In this document: positions 25,586-37,800 of the stretch, piece after piece
Position numbering within the stretch: position 1 is the first letter of the stretch
How the letters are laid out: each line of letters begins with the position of its first letter
Assembly: GCA_000226015.1 (NCBI GenBank)
Contig: JH153258.1
Span: forward strand, 110,587-174,586
Source: Mnemiopsis leidyi
Lineage: Eukaryota; Ctenophora; Tentaculata; Lobata; Bolinopsidae
Length of the DNA stretch: 64,000 nucleotides
Direction of reading: 5' to 3'
Notes under the pieces: generated by a model
What the model was told of the DNA's origin: nothing
What the model saw: the letters and a program-made list of their open reading frames with translations, nothing else
Databases searched by the model: none
Translations under genes and position numbers: made by a program

Positions 25586-25658
25586 CTTCTAAGATGTTCT
25601 TGTAGTTCATAAGATGAATAACATCTTTGACGTCCTCGACAACTTTCTTTATCTTCAT
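25586..25658 (-). CDS. Candidate first coding exon of an unknown minus-strand gene
   Basis: On the minus strand an acceptor (TTTTATTTCAG) is followed, after a few bases, by an ATG frame reading MKIKKVVEDVKDVIHLMNYK and five more residues, ending GAAG|GTCAGA in phase 1. The residues look like an amphipathic charged helix. A non-coding upstream exon could end at GACA|GTAAGT near 25973, placing the open frame at 26000-26290 in the 5' leader or in another transcript. Downstream exons were not found. No family is recognised. Confidence 0.3.
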
Positions 25659-25999
25659 CTCTCACTGAAATAAAAAACAAAATTACTCTCTAATCAAAAA
25701 ACTTAATATCATTATAATTATTACATAATTTTATTCTTTCTTTATCTTTTCTTAATGTTTATAGACAAATAAGTTATTTATTTCATTATTCAAACGCACT
25801 TCTTAAATAACTGTAAAACTTCCATTTATGCGGTAACAATACCACCGTCAATGAAGAATACGTTTACACATAAACAGTTTTGAGAACCTTGTAGCTGAAC
25901 CGAACATGACCGTGACATAAACCCTGACCGTGACATAAACAATTCTAAGAGAGGGAGATAACAACTTACTGTCGCAGTCTCGGGAGTGGCAGTGCGACT

Positions 26000-26290
26000 T
26001 CACCAAACTAAATTCTCTACTTCATGCCATGATCGTCTTAACTCATAACTCTCTGATCCAATACAAATAAAAACGACAAATAATTCTGCGCTGATTGGGT
26101 CATTTTCGGGAAATCGGTAAGATATTTTCAGTAAAATGTCAAGTTGTCTATTCAAGTCCTGATAAATGGGACGACAGTTACAGTAAAACAAAAGTTGGAT
26201 GACGTGTAAATACTCCTGAAAAGTTTCCAGGAACGTGTCACGTGAACACTCAACAGGTTGCCATAGCAACGAGGTCTGGTCACATGACAC
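26000..26290 (-). CDS. Open frame of unknown function (96 codons)
   Basis: An ATG-to-stop frame whose composition resembles real protein: alternating hydrophobic and charged residues with several cysteines, for example YLHVIQLLFYCNCRPIYQDL. It has no recognised domain. A strong donor (ACAGTAAGT) lies about 25 bases after the stop. It may be a small gene or part of a leader exon of the candidate gene at 25586-25658. Confidence 0.3.
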   Translation of the reverse strand: MSCDQTSLLWQPVECSRDTFLETFQEYLHVIQLLFYCNCRPIYQDLNRQLDILLKISYRFPENDPISAELFVVFICIGSESYELRRSWHEVENLVW

Positions 26291-28060
26291 TGTTTAATTG
26301 ACGCGGATATCAGTGCGATTAAATACTTTTATTGGGATAGTATAGACCATTGTTACAGCACGCAGGATTCTTAATGGCTGCAGATAGACAGCAATAAAGT
26401 TAGACTTAGTTAGTAGTTATAAATTCAAACATCGATCCGGACATTAATATTATATTAAATATTTTACAATATTAAGACGGAATAAAGGATTTACAGTAGG
26501 CCAGTAAATAATGTGCGGTGTTGATAGGGAGGAGATTTAAACACCGAAATAACATCGAAATAGAGATTGAATAAATGAAAGATCGAACATGTTTTAATGA
26601 TTCAAAATTGCAGATTTATGCTAATCTCAGTAAATTATAGGTAAGAAACAGGGCTGTTCGCGAGTTACCACGAACTGGGATTTAAGTTCGCGACAAAAAC
26701 TGAAGATCTCCACGTAACGAATTAAGATATTTGTATGTACTTAGAAAAGAAACTAATAAACCATCGACTAAAACTTGGTTTAAGTCGACTACAAATCAGA
26801 TGATCTCACGGCTCACTATAAATTCAGATAATTAACTCTAGATCCTGTACAATTATTCTTCGTTAACAATTGACTAATGTCCGTCTATATCTAAATCACA
26901 ATAATATCCTCCTTCTCCCCGTCTGCCATGCAAAGCATTCCACTGTCTGCAGTCTGAAACAGACTGAAGAGTTGACTAAAATGTTTCCAAACTCAAGTAG
27001 AGTGAGCCGACTGAGTACTCCTGGTTGGTCAGAGGGTTCTCTGGTGCCAGTTTGCTCACTTTTCCTCCCTCTCTCCTGTCTTTTAATCCGTCTAATGTAC
27101 TCTAAGTTTAGTGAGCTATTTTTCCAGAGCTCCAGGTCCGATTGTCATGGAAATTACTAATGCTAAACCCACATTAGTTAGGGAATTTTACATTGGAATT
27201 AATTATACTGATGATTTCATTGAGTTACTTTTTAGTTTTGGCAACGTTTCAAGTTGTGCTAAACCTTGTGAGTTACACTGTTGGAGTGGTTATACACACT
27301 AAACTAACAACGTTACAGGTGAGAGTACTTAACTATTTAACTATTTGAATATTTGTATGAAAAGGGGTGCCGGGGAACCAGGAAGGGGGGTGCGGGGCAG
27401 CTAAAAACCAGAAAATTCTAGATCCTCACCGTTACAAGTAATGGAACTAAATCCGGTGTGATCATGGAATCCCCGGTAGCGCCGAGGGCCCCTCTTAAAT
27501 ACACCTTTACAATCCTTAGTTAGACATATTCCCGGAATTACATTACGGAATTATTGCACGGGGACTGTGATCAGCCCTAGTCACAGAGCCCTATCGAGAT
27601 CCTTAGCAACTCTACAGTTCGATAAGCGAGCAATGCCACACTGAGATCCAATCCGCGAACTTTTACCCTTTTTGTTGTGTAGCAACAGGTTTTAGAACAT
27701 TGATCGCTATCGTGCTAGTATCGGGCCCGGGCATCACCTACTTTTCCATCCGCTATCGAACTATTGCCCTTTTTGCGAGAAGATTCGGTTGTTAGTTTGC
27801 TGTTGCTTCTTCATTGTTATTTGAAATGCCAAGACGGGTTTCCTCTATAGATCCAGTTAAGTTCGCAACAGCTCAATCCTTCTGGTGAGTCGATCAATGA
27901 TCATAATGGCGTTTTACAGCCCTTCTTACAGTTGGTTTACACTTTACAAGATGTGATGAAGGTGGGTCTATGCTAGGTATCAATAACTATGGCATTAGTC
28001 AGTCATTTAGTGGGAAATATATCGTCTAAAAACGTCATTAGGAGTTAAGGAATTTACAGA

Positions 28061-31000
28061 ATGATATCACTACAAGTACTTCACTATCAAGTTTTTAAGA
28101 TGGCAAAATTAGAATGTTTAACACTGGAAAATTCACCTAATTACTATCTAACCGCTAAGGAACTAAAAGAACTAAAAACCTTTCTACCCAGGAGCCATGC
28201 AGCTGGAAGGAACACCGCAAAACCTTCACTCATCGAGGAAATGAAGAGTTCCAACTTCAAACCAAAGAAGTCGGACGAGTCTCCTGATCTATCTGCTATT
28301 GATGAGGGATCACTGGAAGCAGAGAGTTTGGTCGAGATTAAAGAAGAAGGGCCAGAAAAGTTGCCTCCTGAACCAGAACCTGAACCAGAACCAGAACCAG
28401 AACCAGAACCCGAACCAGAACCTGAACCAGTTCAACAAGACCCTACAACGGAGGAGAACGGGATTGACGAAGAAGAAGATAGATGTATTTGTAACGATAC
28501 ATCAGACAAGGTGAGAAAATCAGGCGATATTCTTTTAGCGGCAGAGTGGCAGTCTTTCGTAAATGTCATGCAGGCTATGAAATGTTCAATTCATCTAAAA
28601 TTCATCTAAAATGAAGGAGAAAAGGATATATTGTTGTACTCAACAAAGTTAACTTTTGGATAATGTATGGCCCATGCAATAAAACTTTCAATTTATCTAA
28701 AACGCTCTTGCCTTTAGAAGCAACAAAAAAGCAATAAAGATGATCTGATAAGGAGGCTTATAGAAAAAGTAGCCGAGCTACAAAATAGTTTGACGCACCG
28801 TGAAGTTGAAAACATCAGGCTTGAAGGTTTGTAAGCTTGTTTTTAACGCTAGACCTTAGACTCTGTTTAAGTGGTTTTCAATTTGTGGAATTCACAAAGA
28901 CAGAAAATTTCCGTAGTACTTGTTGAAATTTCAAACTTCTTTTTACTTTTTATTTTTCACGCTGACTAACACCTATTGTCCTGCTCGTTAGGATGCCTTA
29001 GTAAGCTAAAGTTGGACATCTCCAAAAGTGAGTCGGCAGTGAGCCTGCGAGAGGAGACTATAGAAGATCTGAGTCGAGACAAGGACTCCCTCAATAGGAT
29101 TATAGGTGAGGTCCATAAAGTTAATAGGATCTGACATGTATGCATACGCTAATTGATGTCTGATCTAATCCAGATCAGTATTTGGACGAACTCCAGAGTT
29201 GCACCGCGGTAGTCCGCAATAGTGCAGGACATCGGGTGGCGGCTCCGAAATACAATATCGGAATTACTGAAAGTTTCTTTCGGCAGATCAACTTTGAAGT
29301 GCTTAGTATGGTTCCAATTTGAATTGCAAAAGGTTTCCCGACAGCTTCTTGCACTTGTGGTTCCATAGTTTTTTACTTTGTAACTCTTTACCATGGTGAC
29401 GAATTTTTATTGTTCATTTGATCCTGCGGTTGTCGAATTGAAGTGGTAAATAACTAGGAATGCATGCAGCAAGCTGATGGAACTGAAGGTGATAATTTTT
29501 CCCATTTTTCGGTAGTGGCAGTAGCAGTTCTGCCAGCATGCTCCATGCACTACTTAACATGTATATAATTGTACAGCTTACATCATCAGCTCTTATCTTT
29601 TCGTGTAATCGTTTAAGCATGCAATCCTTGTAAATAGTTACTTAATATATACCGATGTACTTGTAGCAGTAATTGCGTAGTTGTCACAGATTTATCTATC
29701 TTGTGAGACGAAACTTGTTTTGTCATTGTTAAAATCAATATTTCGTATTTCTTAGTTAAGATTAAGTCGATTTCCTTACATTTCAAAGTCGTTTAAGATT
29801 TTTGTTTGTTGACTATCACCTGACAATAAAATTTTGGCCAGCAGAAATGCGGGGTGTTATACCTATTGAAATATTGCAGAAACAGTTTTAATGTGTTAAA
29901 ATAAAGATGTTTACATAATTCATACTTAATAGTAATATTCACGACAAATTTTTCGAAGAATGCCCTCCTTCGAGATCCATAACAACCCACAACTAAAACA
30001 AATCTCCCTCTAAATCTAGAGACAGTTGATAACTGAAACAAATCTCCCTCTAAATCTAGAGACAGTTGATAACTGAAACAAATCTCCCTCTAAATCTAGA
30101 GACAGTTGAACACAATTCCATGCGAGTGGAACAGGAAAACAGAGACTTGAAACTGGAGAAGATGATGTGGGAGAGCGAGAGACGGAGACTGGAGAACAGT
30201 TTAGAGGAGGCTAGAACTGAGAGGAGGAAACTGGAGGACACTTTAGAGGAAGTCCGGGCTGAATCACGTGAGAATTTTAGTTTACACTTTTTTAAGTTTA
30301 AAGTAACACTTTTCTTGGTTTGAATTAGAGTAACACGTATCGCATTGTGTTATATTTACTGAAATATGAGTCTATCAGTCTGTACAACACATAAAAGTGA
30401 AATACTGTAATAGAAAACTTTATTTACGATAAAACTTTAATTTTGCCATCGCAGTCGCACTGCCTGAACAAAAAGGAGAGAATTGATCGTTTTTTATAAA
30501 TTGACTTAAATGCTAGCCTGTCAGTCTATAAGAAGATAAAGTAATAGCGACTTTTCTTTGCGGAAAAACTTGAAACTTTTATTCGCACAGCTTTAACAAA
30601 ATGAAAAAAACTAATTGTCTTATATTTTAAATTTACTGCAATTATGGGTCCGTCAGTCTGCATAAACATAAACTAATGGTGACTTTTATAAACGTAAAAG
30701 TTAAACTTCTCTTCGCACTTGTTTTGTAACTGCGTTGACAAACTTATAGTCTTATTTTCATTTTAAATTTACTGAATGTGAGTCTGCCAGTCTGTGTATA
30801 GATAAGAAGACTTTTAAATTAAAGTTAATGCTGTAAAAACTGCAACTTCGCCTCGCAAAGAGTAAACAAAACGGACTGTAAACTAAAGACTCTTCTGATT
30901 AGAAACTTGCGGTAATAACTCCATACAACAATAGCTTAAAGTCGAACCTCTTTTTCATTACAAAAACCAGCATGACAATTTCAATCTGACCCCTAAAACC

Positions 31001-32456
31001 ACTAGGTTTATTAGACCGAAGTTACTCAAATATCCGACATTCAAGTCCACGTGGTGCAGCGCTAGATGCCAGTCTCAATGTTATAGATGATCTGAACTTC
31101 AAGATAGATCGACTTAGCAGTGAGAACGCAACTTTAAACAGCTTGTATGGTAAGGAAACTTAATTTGCATTAGTAAAGGTACAGCATTTGGGTACAGCAT
31201 TGGGTTTAAGTGTCGAAAATTTGTATAAAAGGTAAAAAGCGCCACATGATTTTGAGGATAAGTTTGCATAGAAAGTAGCATCATGTGGGCATAATGAACA
31301 CTGTACAATGAGTGTACATTTTACAATCAACATCGTACAATGTACATCGCTCTGAATGCAGTTATACCACTCAAGCAAGACGATCAAAGGGCATACTTAG
31401 TAGGAAAGACTTTGAAAGTTCAACAAATGTTTAGAAAATGTTCGTAGAACATCGTTAATGACTAGCATGAATCTACCAAGCAGTTTCTAATACTTAAGTG
31501 AAACTAAGGTATGCAAATAATTCAATTATGACTATGCGGTCGACACCTGACAAATGTAAATTTGACTGGATCTACATTCTACATAGTTTATGATATTTTG
31601 TAATTTACCATCAGGCTAATATTCCACAACTAAGTCGGTCCCAATTCAGAGAGAGCAGAACAGAAAGTGAGAGAGGTTGAAGAGGAAAACAGTTCCTTGA
31701 GAAGAGAGAAGATAAGACTTGACTTAGATAAGAGCGACCTCCAGACTTCCTTGGACGAAGTTAAAGCTCAAAGTAGTAAGTCTTACTACTAATAGAGTCG
31801 AAGATTGTGATTTTATAAATTATAGCAATTTAAATAACTTATCCGTTTGGCAAAACACAGCACTCACATATCACTAAAACTGACCCAGTGAAATATATAA
31901 GGTGAAATATATAAAGATCTTGAGATCAGGTTTGTTTGATTAGATCCAACGGTGCAGTGTCGTAATCAGATCTCTTTGAGCCGTGGTTCGAAAAATTACA
32001 ATTAGCGGTATTTTATACATGGTTTTATTGGTAACTGGATCTACAATAGTTCGATATCGCAATTTTTAAAAATCTTCAATACATAAAAAGATGGAAAAAT
32101 ACAAGAAAGATTATTTCATTTTTGCGATACAAATTTAACACTTCTCAGGAAGCCTAGAAGAGCGACTCTCCCTCTCCAGATCCCTGAGTCCCACCAGACC
32201 CCTCAACTCCTCCTCCTACAACAGCTCCTTTCTAGACCAGGAACTCTGTACCACGTGTAAATGTAGACACTCCAACCCCAAGAAACTGTGCCCGGTCTGT
32301 AACTGTGTACACCGGAGTCCCAGCAGCAGTGGGGGCGGTGTTAGTGATGTTTGTCCTGTTTGTTATAACAAGTATTCCAAGTGTCCGAGGAGTCCTAGAA
32401 ATGTGACCTTCTCCGAGTATAGCCCTGTACTAGCGGATCTTTCCAGAACTTTTTGA
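28061..32456 (+). CDS. Coiled-coil protein with Glu-Pro repeat and Cys-rich C-terminus
   Basis: Seven exons join in phase: 28061-28510, 28718-28826, 28992-29105, 30100-30267, 31006-31149, 31650-31775 and 32149-32456, giving 472 residues. Intron 1 is phase 0 and all others phase 1; exons 3-6 are multiples of three, so each could be skipped without a frameshift. Residues 1-100 are Ser/acidic; 103-123 are a Glu-Pro dipeptide run. Residues about 151-370 are heptad-like and highly charged (for example LENSLEEARTERRKLEDTLE), a coiled coil built in similar exon-sized blocks. The tail has a Ser-rich stretch and nine cysteines in CxxCxC, CxxCxC and CxxC..C pattern (404, 407, 409, 418, 421, 423, 439, 442, 449), likely binding zinc. 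ATG at 28100 is an alternative start. I recognise no family; a cytoskeletal or centrosomal scaffold is a guess. Confidence 0.7.
30001..30110 (+). repeat. 40-bp repeat triplicating a 3' splice site
   Basis: Units of 40 bases start at 30001, 30041 and 30081. Each holds the polypyrimidine tract and acceptor CTCCCTCTAAATCTAG and the first bases of exon 4 (AGACAGTTGA). Only the third acceptor (exon start 30100) keeps the coiled-coil frame open; the first two lead within six codons to a TGA. Confidence 0.9.
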
Positions 32457-32675
32457 CTGGTATAGTCCTATTCCAGCGGACCTTTCTAGGACTTTTTGAC
32501 GGGTATAGTCCTGTACTAGCGGATCTTTCTAGGTCCTTTTGGCGGGTATAGTCCTGCACTTGCGGATATTTCTAGGACTTTTTGGCGGGTATAGTCCTGT
32601 TCTAGCGGATATTTCCAGGACTTTTTGACGGGTATAGTCCTGTTCTAGCGGATATTTCTAGGACTTTTTGACGGG
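32418..32675 (+). repeat. 43-bp minisatellite derived from the end of the coding sequence
   Basis: Six copies of 43 bases (32418, 32461, 32504, 32547, 32590, 32633). The first copy is the last 13 codons plus stop of the coiled-coil gene (YSPVLADLSRTF then TGA). Later copies lie in the 3' untranslated region and still spell nearly the same peptide. Confidence 0.95.
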
Positions 32676-32943
32676 ATTTATAAAAAAGATAGGTTATCAG
32701 TTGATTGAGCTTGTTTTGTTTGTTTTGTTTGGGAACCGGTTTCCCCGGTTAATGTTTACTTCAAAATATGTATATGAGAAATATAATAACATTAACAAAC
32801 TGTTGCAAAGCTTCTAAATCCCCGGGGGGCACACCAGAATGGAATTATCTAAGGAACTTTATATAGTTTAAACATGAGCTAAAGAGAGCTATCAGCATGA
32901 ACTGTGTGATGTGAGGTGTGATTGGGTTACAANNNNNNNNNNN

Positions 32944-34870
32944 TATTGTTGCGTTCATCCGGGCCTCATTAAGTTAAAGTTATCAACCTTTCTTCGGTAA
33001 CTGTGCCTCAACGGCAAAGAACCTCTTCGTAAGCCTAAATAAATCAGAATACACATGACCCAGCATTGGCTGAGTGATGATTTGCCAATGTCATTAAAAT
33101 GGAGGCCGTCTCTAGCTAAATGAGGAAGGCCAAAATTAAGGTTGTCAAAAAGTTTGAAATTTTGAGACCTCAGAGAGAATTCTAGCATCAGCTCATTCAG
33201 TCTGTTTATGTCCGTGTTTAGTCCGTTAAACCTGTCAGCTCTCATAGCGACAGGAGATACCGAGTCAAAAATAAAATGAGTCTTAAAACGTCCAGTAAAA
33301 GCCGCCAGGTGGTTGTGCAGAGTAAGTGGGTCTGCTTTCCCGTGTCGGAGGTCGTTGATACCAGCACTGATTAAGACCAGATCCGCCTGCTCGATTGACT
33401 GCCTGTGCTGCTGAAAGGTCCCTCAGGTAGAACAGATTTTTCCTGAAGGCGACAGTCGGCTCAGATAGTGATGAGCAGTCGAAAGTCATGTTCTTCGAAT
33501 CAGACAGTATCAATACTTTGCGGATCGGTGCCTCCGTGGTCTCTGATGTGTCTGAGTTTCTCTTAGGAGGGGTGCCAGCTGGGGGTGCGATCGTCGGTTT
33601 TCTCAGCAGCCGGAAGGTGATGCTTAGTCTCGTGCCTGGAAATTCGGCCCGCTTGACGGGGGGAACGCTGTGATCCCATTCCTCTTGGCTCGCTCTGCTC
33701 ATGACATACACCTCTCCGTGCTTCACAGTAAACTCCTGACGCTCGTACTTTCCAGGCAGCTTCCTCCGGAAGACAACTTTACGGTCAGAACCGAGCGAAA
33801 GTGTCACGATACTACTGTCTGGAGCGATGCACTCTTCGTCGTCGGAGTGTGGAGGAATAGAGCTGTCTGGTGAGTCGTACTTCGTCACCATAGCTGAGTT
33901 GAACTCGAGCATTGGGTACGACTTTGATAGCTCATCAGCGATTCCTCTTAGATAGGTGTTATCCGTGATTGGCCTGGCTTTGTGGTATCCTCCAGGGTAA
34001 CGGTAAGGATATTCGCCGTAGAAAGCCACACGTCTGTTCTTGTAAACCCGATCATATGTGCAGGACTGGTCCAGATCGGAGACCTTGAAACTAGCAAACT
34101 TGTCAGCAACGTCAAGCTTTTCAAACGGGACAGTACCTGTTGGTGTGGAGCTAGTACCCGTAGAGAGGGTTGGAGTTGCTCCTACGTTCTGAGAGAGGGG
34201 AGGCGTCGTTCTTGTGACTTCAAGGAGTAGTTGCTGAGCTGCTCCAATGTGCTCCTGTAGTTTACCCATCTCCGAGCTTGCTTGACGTATCCTCTCCGCC
34301 GTTTGGTCGATTTCCCTCGAAATACCAGTGGTTAGTGATTCAATGTCGAGAGTTAGTTTATGAACACTATCAGACACGGACATGAAGTGTGACTTAAGCT
34401 CTACTGACAACTGCTTGCTGTCAGTAGAGTCAGGCTGCGAGGTAGCTCCACTGCGGGTAGCTCTTGTCGAGAAAAGGTCGGCAAGCACTTCTGTATCCAA
34501 AACATATTGTGCTTCACGTAATAGTTGGTCGGTTGTAAGCTTATCAACTAGTTCAGCGCATGTCTCCGGACTAAAACTTGTAATCGGTTTTGTGCTCGTG
34601 CTGGACTGTACTTCTGTTTGAGCCATTAAAACTTACGTTCGTCAAAAGAGATTGGTGGGTTTTTGTAAGGGACCACGTTCTGCTGTGGTACCACCGGCCT
34701 GCCGGCCTGCCGTGTGTTCGTTCGTCTGTTCGTCAGTTGTCCGATTTCAGGCTGTCAAGCTTAGGCTGCATCAAGCTAAAAGCGCCTTATCTCATTGCGA
34801 TGAGATAAGACAAGGTAAGACGACTAACGAAATATAACTTATAACGGACGTACATTATATAAAAGCTTAA
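32944..34870 (-). mobile_element. Probable retroelement or transposon fragment carrying the AlkB/SGNH ORF
   Basis: The boundaries are inferred. The ORF at 32955-34626 is intronless and markedly GC-richer than the flanks. It is preceded on the minus strand by a GC-rich leader to about 34800-34870 and is cut off on its 3' side by the N run at 32933-32943. Coiled-coil plus SGNH esterase ORF1 proteins are known from CR1/L2-type LINEs, which is why a non-LTR origin is suggested. No reverse transcriptase is visible, so the class is unproven. Confidence 0.4.
32955..34626 (-). CDS. AlkB-like 2OG-Fe(II) oxygenase plus SGNH hydrolase fusion, one frameshift
   Basis: Reading from ATG at 34626, residues about 70-140 form a heptad-rich segment. 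Residues about 195-342 match an AlkB-type dioxygenase: substrate-side YGEYPYRYPGGYH, the N..M..KY segment, the iron motif HSDDE (H260, D262), the second histidine in EEWDHSVPP (H319), and the 2-oxoglutarate-binding end TRLSITFR (R333, R339). A domain starting ILSDSKN (about 373) looks like block I of an SGNH hydrolase. The frame is lost near 33390-33415; one base over, it continues with block III (SAGIND) and, by 33080-33110, block V (DGLHF, the D-x-x-H pair), to a stop at 32955. The shift may be a sequencing indel or real decay. AlkB enzymes demethylate nucleic acids; SGNH hydrolases cleave esters. The combination suggests a mobile-element ORF1-type protein rather than a host repair enzyme. 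Confidence 0.65.
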
Positions 34871-37800
34871 GTCAGAGGACTAAGCAATTCGGCAAATATT
34901 TCTTTTCGGACTACAATACTTATTCGAAATGTCTAAAAACACAAAATACAGATATTTACCAAGCATTTTCAACAGTTTTATACTTAGGGTTACAGACAAC
35001 TTGGTCAGATAACAGCAAAAAACAAATTATCGTTGCAATTATCGGGCAGAAAGCAGACAAACAGCGATGTTATTGTTCTGCTTCGTCTTTTTCGTCGAGC
35101 AAAAAAAGTTTACTGAAATACTCAGACACTTATAAACTATGAAGTTAAATTCATTACGTTTTACTGAAACACGTAAGGAAAACTCTTACTCTATTTTGCG
35201 TTTTGCCTACTTAGTTTTTTGAGAATTGTAGCTTAAACGGGACAAATAAGTAAGATTTGTAATCAACGGTCTAAAGCAAAGGTCATTTCGTATATTCTGA
35301 CTTAACCATGAAACACTTCATTAGCTTGAAATGAACCAATTCATAGAACTATTTGTAAGGTCTGAGTTGCATGGTTCATTGGTAAAATGATCATTATCTG
35401 CGATAAAGAGACCCTGTAACAGTCACAGTGCCTGGAAACAAAGCCAATTTAATGCATGAAACTGTCGTTTTAAAAAGCTGAACTGCAAGGTCCAGTTTGA
35501 TACATTTAACCATACTGATAAACTTATCATTAGCCTATTGTTTTAGGTGAAGGTAGTTTAAAATGATACATACGATAATTATTGCATTACTAGACACGCT
35601 ACATGGTACAGGATACTTAACCTTTAGTTGGAAGCATGAAAAGTTTTAGATTGAGTTGTGTTGCATAATATGAAATGGGATGTTAATAATCATTATAATG
35701 ATATTGATATCATGTAAATTAACTGTAAAATAATAAAGATGTAGATTATGTAAATATTATGTACTTTCTTGAATGTTCATAGCTAATCATTTATGAACGA
35801 AAGATTTCTTTATTCGAAACTAATAAAAAAAGTTGATCTCAGGCACCATAAACAACAGTTTCGGACGGACTTTTTTCTCCAAATAGAAGTGAAGATCAAG
35901 GTTAAACAGAACCTTTAAACAAAATACATCAATCGGCAATTGTTACACAAAAAAGGGCGGTTCTCGGCTGCTTCGTTAATCGCATTAACTATATCTGATA
36001 GCGTTACAGTTTGATGCATGTTATCGAGCGCGTTTAAACAGAGATTGCTTCATGTCAGCAGAGTTTACAGGTCCAGTTTCCATTATCAAAGTTCTTGTCT
36101 TGACCGTGCTCGATAAAAATATTTAATTTGGAATTAATCTAGCTCCTCACGTGTGGAGTACACTGTCTAGATAAGTCTGAAGTAGTACTGAGTTAATGGA
36201 GTTGCTGACTTTATCGGATTGTTCAGAGGACTGTATACTATCAAAAGTATCCTGTTTATTCTTGACGTTTAAAGAATTCCAAAACTCAACCAAATAAGAA
36301 CCTTAAAAGTTTAAAAAGAAAACTATCAGAAGAAATTTGCAATTACAGCAGGAAAGCATCTAAAACACCTTCACAAAATAAAGATTCGCCACAATCACTA
36401 TTAATTAAGTCTTGGATGGTATCACATGAACAAATCAGAACCGATAAATATCCACGTCAGAATAATTAAATACTCCAAAAGACGTTTCTGTAACATGTAG
36501 TTTGTACGTACGTGCCGCTCACAGCTGCACATCTCATTCAGATATAGACGTTCTCTCTATCAAATTCTTAAAATCCTCGTCTGTCTGACAAAAACGCCGA
36601 AAAGGATGAAAGGACGGACTACTAACGATAAAACCGTGATTGACGCGGCGATCTAAAAGATCGGGAACGGTGCTTTGTGTAGTAGTGGAGTAGTAAGTAG
36701 TAAGGTCGACACTGGTGATTACTACCGACCTTACTACCAGGAATATTTAACGTGACAACAAAGTGATCAGCAAGGTCGGTGTGAGCGGTAGATTATGCGG
36801 GTATATGCTGGGAGTCATGGATAACAGATACGATCCTGGGACAATGGATATAGGATCCTGGGACAATGAATAGGATCCTGGGACAATGGATCATGGTACT
36901 TCTTAAGGGGGTTATTAAGGTTCATACGGCTCGGGTTGAGGGGTTCTTTCAAGGATTTGAGTTAGAAATTAACCTGAATATCTACGATTGTTCGGGCAAA
37001 ATGTTAAACAAGCATTAAAACAAGCATTGAAAGTTAGTGGAACAGAAGCATACTCACCTATAAGTTACTCTTGAGGCGGAAGTATGTTAACAGGAAGGTC
37101 TTGAAGAAGAAACGAAAACACAACTTTTGTTGCCATGCTGGTTACTATGATAGTCACGTGTTGCCAGGCTGGTAACTAAGATAGTCACGTGATCAGAGGA
37201 CACTTATACGCAAACTACGTGGTTGTGAATGACGTAACGTTGGGGACCTGAGGAGGATCACTCCCATGCTTGGGCCCGTCTCACTACTGACTGTACTATC
37301 ATAGCGCCGCTTCTACATACCCATCATTCCTGGCCGGTTCTGGGATAATCCGTTTGGTTTGCACCAGCCGAATGGGAATTTAATCATCTCCTAACACTTA
37401 CCTCCTCATGGACAAGAAGAAATCGTATAAAACCACAAATAGAATGAGCTGACTGAAATATCAAAATGGTTCTGCTAACACTTGAACTATGTTGTACTCA
37501 ATGAATTGCGGTTAAGTGTTCAGCCTTTGGAGACATGACTGGGAGTCACCGAATCGAATAGGTTTTAACAGTTGAAGCTTTATTAAAACTTGAATATTAG
37601 CTTAGGTTGATAAAGTCTGCTTTCAATAGCATGCAATGCCAATGTGGTCAATAGCGACTATTCAATGAAGTTAACCCCAGGCAATAACTATTCAAATTGA
37701 GGCTTTTTTCGCCCACTTTTAATACAGTGAACTGTATAGAACTGTATATAACTGAAATAGCTTTGAATAATGGGTATTCAATAGTGATGGGTTAGTGGTG

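Noticed and set aside
33488-34837. Five plus-strand open frames opposite the AlkB/SGNH ORF
   Set aside because: These are antisense shadows of a GC-rich coding sequence. None carries motifs or splice sites.
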